Shown here: positions 57,256-63,079 of the stretch, one piece after another
Layout of the letters: each line of letters starts with the position of its first letter
Numbering within the stretch: the first letter of the stretch is position 1
DNA from: Candidatus Latescibacterota bacterium
GTDB taxonomy: Bacteria > Krumholzibacteriota > Krumholzibacteriia > WVZY01
DNA length: 63,079 bases
NCBI GenBank assembly: GCA_011772205.1
Contig: WVZY01000069.1
Span: 1-63,079, forward strand
Direction: 5' to 3'
Made by a program: the position numbers and the translations under genes
Notes under the pieces: generated by a model
Told to the model about the DNA's origin: nothing
Seen by the model: only the letters and a program-made list of their open reading frames with translations
Database searches by the model: none

Positions 57256-57377
57256 GCGCTCTAACGGGCCATCGTCTGCAGTCAGACCCCATCGTCACAC
57301 TCGAAAAAGTCCTTGCAGGAGGAGTCCAGATATGGCGTGTTAGGCGGCGTTTACCGCTCCCCGACGGTGCCAGGCTA

Positions 57378-57773
57378 CTACGCGCTCGCTGGGTTCGCAT
57401 TCCAGATCTCACGGGCAATCTTCCATGAGCCATCCCCTTGAAGCTGAAGGAGGTGTATGCCCTTACCAGCGCTCACAGTCGGCTCTCCACCAGCGCGTGG
57501 AGTCACACGCCACGCATAGGTGAAGGCGTGGTACGCCAGGTCAGCAGACTGCACCACCTCCGAGGAGACGTAACTCAGCCATTCCACTCGAAACGCGCCG
57601 ACAAATCCCTTGAGCCAAGTGCGCAGTTCAGCCCCAGTCTTGGGAAGGGTGTTGGGTGGCATGAAGATCGCGTCGTCGGTGAGAACCGCAAGATACATGT
57701 CCGAATCGCCGGACTCGACCGCTTCGCGCTCTTGAGCGATCACCGACAAAACGGCGTCTTCGGCAGTTGTCAT
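57378..57773 (-). CDS. SnoaL/DUF4440-like protein (NTF2 fold)
   Basis: The 131-residue protein has the NTF2-like order: a first helix (AEDAVLSVIAQEREAVESGD), DDAIFMPPNTLPKTG, a paired-strand region and a final WKIAREIWNANP strand, typical of the SgcJ/DUF4440 group. These cone-shaped domains bind small molecules or act as simple hydrolases or isomerases; no catalytic set can be named here. There is no signal peptide. The ATG at 57773 was preferred to a GTG seven codons upstream because GAGGTGGG sits at a suitable distance. Confidence 0.85.
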   Translation of the reverse strand: MTTAEDAVLSVIAQEREAVESGDSDMYLAVLTDDAIFMPPNTLPKTGAELRTWLKGFVGAFRVEWLSYVSSEVVQSADLAYHAFTYAWRVTPRAGGEPTVSAGKGIHLLQLQGDGSWKIAREIWNANPASA

Positions 57774-58103
57774 TCCGCCCACCTCATCTCCCACTCGTTC
57801 TCGACCCTTTTTAGATAGTTGCCGTCGCGGTAGGGACGCTAGGTACCCAATGGACCCCTGTCCCGTCCGAAAACTCCCTCAGCCTTGCCATCTTTGAACA
57901 TATGAAGATTCTTGTATTCTTATTCTTACGCCAGGCTGACTGCTTCTTCGAACGCATTGGAACTGAATTTCCATCACAGGATTAGTCTGCCTGGTTTTGT
58001 ATTTTCTTCTCTTCTGACAGTCCTGCCCTCATTCAATTCATAAAAATTCGACTAATAAACATCGACCTCAAAGATTAACTTGGCTTCTTTGGCTTCCCTT
58101 TTT
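57774..58103. other. Intergenic with IS leader fragment
   Basis: 57868-57935 carries GAAAACTCCCTCAG, CTTGCCATCTTTGA and GAAGATTCTTGTATTCTTATT, matching 36560-36615. No gene is seen. Confidence 0.45.
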
Positions 58104-58442
58104 CTATTGGATGTACTTTTTAGAATGCACACCCAACGGGCTTGATCTGATCTTGGCTTTGAGACTCTCTCCTTCGACACACTCCATCGCAATGAATGGT
58201 TGATTCTCATACTCGTCAATCTCGTAGACTATGCAGATATTCGGGTGATTCAAAGCAGCTGCGGCTTGGGCTTCGTGGATAAAACGAGCTTTGTCTTCTT
58301 CGGTACCGACAGCTTGAGGTGAGAGAAACTTGATGGCGACGGTGCGCTTGAGCTTGGTGTCCTCAGCTTTGTAAACCACACCCATTCCACCCTCGCCGAG
58401 CTTTTCGAGGATCTTGTAGTGGGATATGGTCTGTCCGATCAT
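58104..58442 (-). pseudogene. Truncated serine/threonine kinase gene copy
   Basis: The first ~104 codons match the start of the kinase at 26906-29134, including GGAGGGTAAA before the [23 protein letters not shown] and the Lys in VAIKFL. Homology ends after ESLKAKIRSS; a 12-residue random tail leads to a stop. The HRD and DFG motifs are absent, so the product cannot be a kinase. The upstream flank is also a copy. Confidence 0.85.
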
Positions 58443-58619
58443 TTTACCCTCCACCAAGATAGCAATGTGGTGGGCAAGGACTGGTGGTGCGGATCCCGGC
58501 AGTGGTCCCATTATAGCCGAGTGCCAACCGGCTGTACAGGATAAACTCGTTGAGCACTAGGCAGATGCGGTGGCTCCCGTATTCTGCAGACGGCTAATGG
58601 TGATCCCATTGGGGCTAGA

Positions 58620-58980
58620 TCGCGTTAACCAAGTGGGGAAAATTGTTTTCAGAATCTGAGATCTTGAGAGGCATTTGGCCAACCTCTTCGCCCTAATTCC
58701 AAACGGGGGAAGTCCGTTTGGTTGGCGGCCAGCGGATCTCCTCACATCTCGTAGACCAGACAAGCCTCTCGCACATTAGAAGATGTGGGAAATGTTGAAT
58801 CCTCGAAATCAGATCGGACGGTCTCAACGGGAGAATTCCGAGAAGGGTTTCGAACGATATTGGCTCCCCGATCGTAACCTTCTTACTAAACTGTCTCAGT
58901 TTTTCGATTGATTCACGGAGTTCGGAAGAATCTCCTGAGCGCAATAAAAATAGTGCGGACGGAATATTTGGAAGCCACGC
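58620..58980. repeat. Copy of the kinase upstream region plus dispersed repeat copy B
   Basis: 58620-58880 parallels 29300-29580. 58886-58980 is the second copy of the ~95-bp repeat at 55797. The two blocks abut. Confidence 0.5.
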
Positions 58981-59369
58981 CGAGAAGAAATACATGCCAC
59001 GGCCGAATCATGAAGCTTATACCTTCCGCCCTGAAGCGTAGCTCAGGAAATGAGCATTATCAGGTGCCGGGCATGGTCTGTCAAACGGTTGAGATCGGCC
59101 TTTTGTTACCAGATGTAACTAAAGGAAAGATCGCGAGTTGGACATCGGCTGAATATTTTTACCCTACGCGGCCGGATTTGGAGAAATCCGCCAAGTGTAA
59201 GAATAGTAATACGACAGAGTTTTTGGAAGGCACGGGAATCACCATCAACTTTGCAACACCGCGAATGGTATTACCCACCCGCTATGCACGTGTGCCGGTA
59301 TAACACCTTATGTAATTAGGAGATAAGGTATGGTTGAAAAGATGGCTCGGTTTATGCTGGGCTCGAGAC

Positions 59370-59472
59370 GAGGTGCGTAGAGCGGTGGGTGAGACAGCGA
59401 CGGCTCTGGGAGTTCCGGCATCATTATAACGAACAGCGACCTCACCAGGCGCTCGTTCCCGTTGAGGGATGA
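59370..59472 (+). pseudogene. Integrase-core transposase C-terminal remnant
   Basis: One frame gives RCVERWVRQRRLWEFRHHYN then EQRPHQALVPVEG and a stop at 59472, the usual end of IS481/rve-type transposases. The upstream part is absent. Confidence 0.6.
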
Positions 59473-59647
59473 AACCGAACCATGGCATGCTGCTCAAAAA
59501 TCCTTATTAAGAGGGCGACTTTCTGAGATATTTCGCTTATTTCTCATGAACTTCGGTTGTGGAATAGCCCTCCTGGTGGGTCGATTTGGCGGTGTATTTT
59601 CACCGGTTGCCACCACCTCGACATTGCAACACGCATTTCGGGTGTAC

Positions 59648-59865
59648 TCATCCCGGAGCAGACCTCACCAGTTTGGCGATCCGAAGCACGTTGTACGCAG
59701 TAGCGGCAAAGTTGGCTCGCTCTTCGGGAGAGAAGTAATCGAACATATGGTTTTTTGGATCTCGGTCTCCGCGCAACATGGTCCTTCTTGTGACAGGTTG
59801 CGTAATCTTAAATCGATCCAAAGACACTTGAAAAGGGATTTTTCAGCAGCCTTCTAGTGCGAAAC
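59648..59865 (-). pseudogene. IS1182/IS5-like transposase C-terminal remnant with IS end
   Basis: The minus strand reads MLRGDRDPKNHMFDYFSPEE then RANFAATAYNVLRIAKLVR and stops at 59648, like the last helices of IS1182/IS5-type transposases. The adjoining TTTTTCAGCAGCCTTCTAG (about 59835-59855) looks like an IS terminus, suggesting a deleted element. Confidence 0.5.
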
Positions 59866-59930
59866 AGGGGGCGAGCGAGGCCGAGTAAAACTAACAATCC
59901 ATAACACCAAGTAGAAGGGGGAGGAACGTT

Positions 59931-62579
59931 ATGGCTGGACTATTCAAAAACATTTTGGGGAACGGATCCAAAGTCGAAAACCTTTCAGCTGAACTTCAAA
60001 CAATCCTGTCCGAGATACAGAATGAAAGACAGGCCTTCGAGGCCTCCATCGAGCGTGCGGAACAATCCGTCGGTCGTTTTCAGCAACTCGCTCAGCCGAT
60101 CACAGATGCCCAGAAAACCGTGCGTGAGCTTGAGGAGCAGATCACTACTCTACAAAAGCTAGTTCCAGAGATTAGATGGGCTAAAGACGAGGTGGAAGCA
60201 ATCTCCAAAGCCCACCAGGGGATGCAAGAACAGATCAGTGCCGCCGCAAGTGATGCCAATCGTGTTAAGTCTCAGCTGGAGAAAATGGCGGGAAACCTGA
60301 ATTCGGCGCTTCACCTCAAAGAGGATCTAGGTGAATTCTTGGCTCTGGAGAGTCCTTTCAAGGCGTTGCGCGCCGATGCCGACGATCTCAAGGGGCAGCT
60401 CCATCATATCGGCGAGAGCTTTGGTGGAATGCGGAAACAGCATGAGGAATTAGTCCTTGATCAGAATCAAGCCGTATCTCGCCTTGAGGCGGCTACCTCG
60501 AGCTTTCAAGACGCCTGCAACCGTATCGAAGGTATGGAAAAACAGGTAGAAGAACTCCAACAGCTGATGGAGGAAGTCGGGCAGGTGAAGATGGCGACAC
60601 GAGACAACGAGCGTCAACTCAATACCCTGAAGGCCCTTGGTGGCTATGTCGCCCAGAAGATTTCTGCTATTGAGCAACAACGCGAGACGGTGGATCGCGC
60701 TGCGAGCCAGGCCCAACAAGTCATGGACATGATGAAACAAATCGAACAAGCAACCAAAGAACAGCAGGAGAACATCAACCGTCTCAGTGAACATAAATCT
60801 AGCATCGATGAGTTGAAGGCGCTTCATTCAGAAGTATTGGAGTGGTCTGACCAGATTGCTTCACAACAGCAGGAGATCGCAAGAGAGGATAAGGTAACAC
60901 GTAGTACTCTTGAGGCGATGCGCAACGAGATGAAGAAAACGATCAGCTACTTCAAGTCGGAAAAGCAGGGAGTGGACTCTGTGAGCCAGCGAATAGTCGA
61001 TCTTCGCAGTTCGCTGAATGATTTTGACGAGCGATTCAACTCGGTGGATGAGTCGACCAAAATCATTAACCACATTCACTCGAAAGCCGAGGGCCTTTCA
61101 CTGCAGGTAGCTGCCGTCGCCGAAGATATCGCTCAAGTCGAAACCCAAACCGAAAAGCTGCAAAGCGTTGGAAAAGAAGTGGAGCGACTCGATCACGTTA
61201 CTCGGGAAGTAAAACAACGAATGGGAAAGATAGAAGAGGCGCAGCCTGCCATCGAATCAGCGCTGAAAGACTTCGGGAAGTTGAATCAAAGCCACGAGGC
61301 ACTAAAGGACGCTCTCGAGCGCATACAAATAACGCGGGACGAGATGAAACGTATTCGGGAAGAAAATGTCGATATCGAAGTGTGGTTGAAGAACGTCCAG
61401 GAGTTGGTTGACGATGTGCGTGGCAAGGTCAAAAATGTCAATGAGACAAAGGGGACTGTCGAATTGGTGCAGAAGGAGCTGGAGCGCGTAACGGCGTCCA
61501 TTGCGACGATCGAATCACGGCGTGATTTTGTGGAGGAGATACACAATCGGCTTTCCGACGTGGCATCCCTGGGAACCCACCTGGAGGAACGCAGCAATGG
61601 ATTACTCTCCCGCATGGATATCGCCGACGGCCGGTTTGTAGCGCTTTCAAAACACGCCGAAGAAGCCGAAAGGATCGAGAAGATGGTAACCACTATTGTC
61701 ACAACGGTTGAGGACGCTGAACAGCGCGTTGCGGATATCGACAGCACGATAGAATCTCTTGAGGAGCGCTCAATTGATCTCACGAGGCTTTCGGATCAAA
61801 CGAGACAACTCGGCGTGGAGTTGGAGCAGCGACAGGGCGCGCTCGAAAAAGCCGCCACGCAGCTGGAGCAAGCGTCCAAGCTCCGGCAGGAATCTGCAGG
61901 CGTGCTGCAAAGTCTCCGGGAACAGACAAATAAACTCAACTCCTCACTAGCCTCAACGGAGAAGCGGGCTAAACGGGTAACCAAGATGTCCGAACAACTC
62001 GCCGAACGTTCGAATAACCTGCGCCTCGCAGAAAAACGAATGTCTCAATTTGAGGCGCAAGTGGCGAAATGGGAGATGGCAGAACTTCAGCTGAGGGACA
62101 CAATGGAGAAAGTAACGGCTCGCCAGGCGACAATCGAAGCGCTACAAGCCGATATCAAACACATGTTCAAGGTGGCCGAGCGTACGGTCGAGGACATTCG
62201 AGCCATCGAGTCTGCTCACCAACAGGTCGCCGAGGGTCGGGCTGTACTCGATGCCGTCCTTGAGCAAATGAAGTCGGTTGATTCGACCATCGGCGTTCTC
62301 AAGGATAGGAAGCAGCAGATCGAGCAGGCTGAGAAACGGCTTTCTCGAGCCGAAGCCATGTTGCGCGATATCCACTCTACCTTTGAGGCGCTGCACGCCC
62401 AGAAAGCGTTCGCGGATCAACTCATGGAAACTGCGGGATTGCTTACGTTCCAGTCAAAGCAAGCGGAAGCGCTCATCGAAACGCTGCGAAAGGAACGCCA
62501 AGTTACGGATCAAGTCTTGACCGCCGTCGATACCATGCGACAGCATAAGGGTTCCGGCACCCCGGTTGGCACCAGCTAA
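59931..62579 (+). CDS. Long cytoplasmic coiled-coil protein
   Basis: The 882-residue protein has a short non-coiled start (MAGLFKNILGNGSKVENLSA) and then almost continuous heptad-patterned helix to residue about 865, rich in Glu, Gln, Lys and Ala and almost without Pro, Cys or aromatics. The tail GSGTPVGTS is flexible. No signal peptide, membrane segment, ATPase or receptor domain is seen, so it is neither SMC nor a chemoreceptor. A filament or scaffold role is possible (inference). A very strong GGGGGAGG site lies before the ATG. Family not recognised. Confidence 0.88.
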   Translation: MAGLFKNILGNGSKVENLSAELQTILSEIQNERQAFEASIERAEQSVGRFQQLAQPITDAQKTVRELEEQITTLQKLVPEIRWAKDEVEAISKAHQGMQEQISAAASDANRVKSQLEKMAGNLNSALHLKEDLGEFLALESPFKALRADADDLKGQLHHIGESFGGMRKQHEELVLDQNQAVSRLEAATSSFQDACNRIEGMEKQVEELQQLMEEVGQVKMATRDNERQLNTLKALGGYVAQKISAIEQQRETVDRAASQAQQVMDMMKQIEQATKEQQENINRLSEHKSSIDELKALHSEVLEWSDQIASQQQEIAREDKVTRSTLEAMRNEMKKTISYFKSEKQGVDSVSQRIVDLRSSLNDFDERFNSVDESTKIINHIHSKAEGLSLQVAAVAEDIAQVETQTEKLQSVGKEVERLDHVTREVKQRMGKIEEAQPAIESALKDFGKLNQSHEALKDALERIQITRDEMKRIREENVDIEVWLKNVQELVDDVRGKVKNVNETKGTVELVQKELERVTASIATIESRRDFVEEIHNRLSDVASLGTHLEERSNGLLSRMDIADGRFVALSKHAEEAERIEKMVTTIVTTVEDAEQRVADIDSTIESLEERSIDLTRLSDQTRQLGVELEQRQGALEKAATQLEQASKLRQESAGVLQSLREQTNKLNSSLASTEKRAKRVTKMSEQLAERSNNLRLAEKRMSQFEAQVAKWEMAELQLRDTMEKVTARQATIEALQADIKHMFKVAERTVEDIRAIESAHQQVAEGRAVLDAVLEQMKSVDSTIGVLKDRKQQIEQAEKRLSRAEAMLRDIHSTFEALHAQKAFADQLMETAGLLTFQSKQAEALIETLRKERQVTDQVLTAVDTMRQHKGSGTPVGTS

Positions 62580-62599
62580 GATCGCTGCCGTGATGTGAA

Positions 62600-62665
62600 G
62601 AAACTCAACTGACCGCCGAACTCTTTGATGATCAAGTGTTGCATCAAATATGGTGGCCGAATTAC
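62600..62665 (-). repeat. IS 3'-flank repeat, partner of the copy at 40.7 kb
   Basis: Minus-strand TTTGATGCAACACTTGATCA, then CGGCGGTCAGTTGAG, lies about 120 bp beyond the transposase stop and recurs at 40680-40730. Confidence 0.5.
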
Positions 62666-62781
62666 AAACGAGAATGCTGTGGTAGTGAGAATCACCTGAC
62701 GACCGGCTCGTCCGGTGATATGCATGGTGTTCAGGCGGTCCTTGCTTACCACTTGCAGAAGGAACACCTGAGCTTCTGTCT

Positions 62782-63021
62782 TCATGCAGCCTCGCGATAG
62801 TAGTATCGAAGCATGCTTCCGAGCCGTTCCCGACAGAGAACGTTGCCATCACACAGGCCGACCTCTTCCCCGGGTGCAGATCAATCGATATGCGAACCCC
62901 TGGTGATTTCGTTCCGTGTGAAAATGCTCCAGGAACGTGTTAATCGCCCTTCGTAGCGACTTTTCACCAAAGAAGATCATTCTGTCGAGGCACTCTTCCT
63001 TTAACGACCGGTGGAAGCGTT
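62782..63021 (-). pseudogene. Integrase-core transposase C-terminal part, frameshifted and intron-interrupted
   Basis: The minus strand reads RFHRSLKEECLDRMIFFGEK then SLRRAINTFLEHFHTERNHQ in one frame. It continues, after a probable one-base insertion near 62879, as APGEEVG ... RERLGSMLRYYYREAA with a TGA ending at 62782. This is the characteristic rve-type IS ending. The upstream half is cut by the group II intron, whose 3' end lies exactly before the codons for Glu-Arg-Phe. Confidence 0.8.
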
Positions 63022-63079
63022 GTCGAGTAGAGCTGGGGATTGCTCCCCAGCCCCCTCACGGAACCGGACATGCGGGACT
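63022..63079 (-). mobile_element. Group II intron 3' end (domains V partial and VI)
   Basis: On the minus strand, AGTCCCGCATGTCCGGTTCC (63079-63060) is the 3' half of a domain V hairpin. Then comes a domain VI stem (GGGGCTGGGGAGCAATCCCC) and the ending CTCTACTCGAC, with an AY terminus at about 63022. The intron body and any reverse transcriptase lie outside the window. Confidence 0.8.

Noticed and set aside
62454-62852. 132-codon minus-strand frame
   Set aside because: Overlaps the transposase tail and IS flank in a different frame and has no protein-like features.

Overview
The window looks like chromosomal accessory DNA from an uncultured Gram-negative bacterium. My best guess is one of the poorly cultured lineages near the Fibrobacteres-Chlorobi-Bacteroidetes group (Latescibacteria, Eisenbacteria, KSB1, Zixibacteria or Krumholzibacteria type). 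The grounds are: several secreted beta-propeller, beta-helix and peptidase proteins ending in FlgD-like 'NYPNPFNP ... KMVLIR' sorting domains; lipoproteins with clear lipoboxes; a Hanks-type kinase fused to a TolB-like domain and TPRs; and four beta-lactamase-fold serine hydrolases. This lineage call is inference, since no rRNA or ribosomal gene is present. Genes use strong AGGAGG-type ribosome binding sites and all three standard stop codons.

Layout. 1-10.1 kb (mostly minus): cupin, 14-repeat LVIVD propeller lipoprotein, truncated BsuPI-like protein, DinB protein, YCF48/BNR propeller with FlgD tail, Ig-like lipoprotein, serine hydrolase, LUD protein. 10.3-21.8 kb: IS3 remnant, GT-C-like membrane protein, serine hydrolase-TPR, pseudo-esterase-TPR, lipoprotein, Kef-type antiporter, serine hydrolase. 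22.2-26.6 kb: an RND efflux pair. 26.9-29.1 kb: kinase-TPR. 29.8-33.4 kb: promoter/operator, BlaI repressor, BlaR1-like M56 peptidase, S41 peptidase. 33.6-41.9 kb: secreted protein with a WGRIK tail, membrane sulfatase, metallo-beta-lactamase-fold TPR protein, serine hydrolase, NmrA-like protein. 41.9-47.8 kb: an insertion-sequence graveyard with a broken beta-helix gene and an MRJP-like protein. 47.9-53.9 kb: M6 peptidase, beta-helix protein, berberine-bridge-type oxidase, a broken secreted gene. 54.3-55.8 kb: an apparently intact IS110/IS1111 element. 56-57 kb: a secreted LIM-DA1-like peptidase. 58-62.6 kb: a truncated kinase copy, more IS debris and an 882-residue coiled-coil protein. The right edge lies inside a group II intron that interrupts an IS transposase; the left edge may also be intron sequence.

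How the parts fit. Most intact genes make exported or envelope proteins: hydrolases, peptidases, propellers, helices and efflux. The same TPR tail is attached to different hydrolase-fold heads. Three unrelated exported proteins share a C-terminal (S/T)WG-x-(I/L)K-x-L(Y/F)R ending, which I propose as a possible new sorting or anchoring signal. The many IS fragments, partial duplications and broken genes show a region under strong rearrangement.
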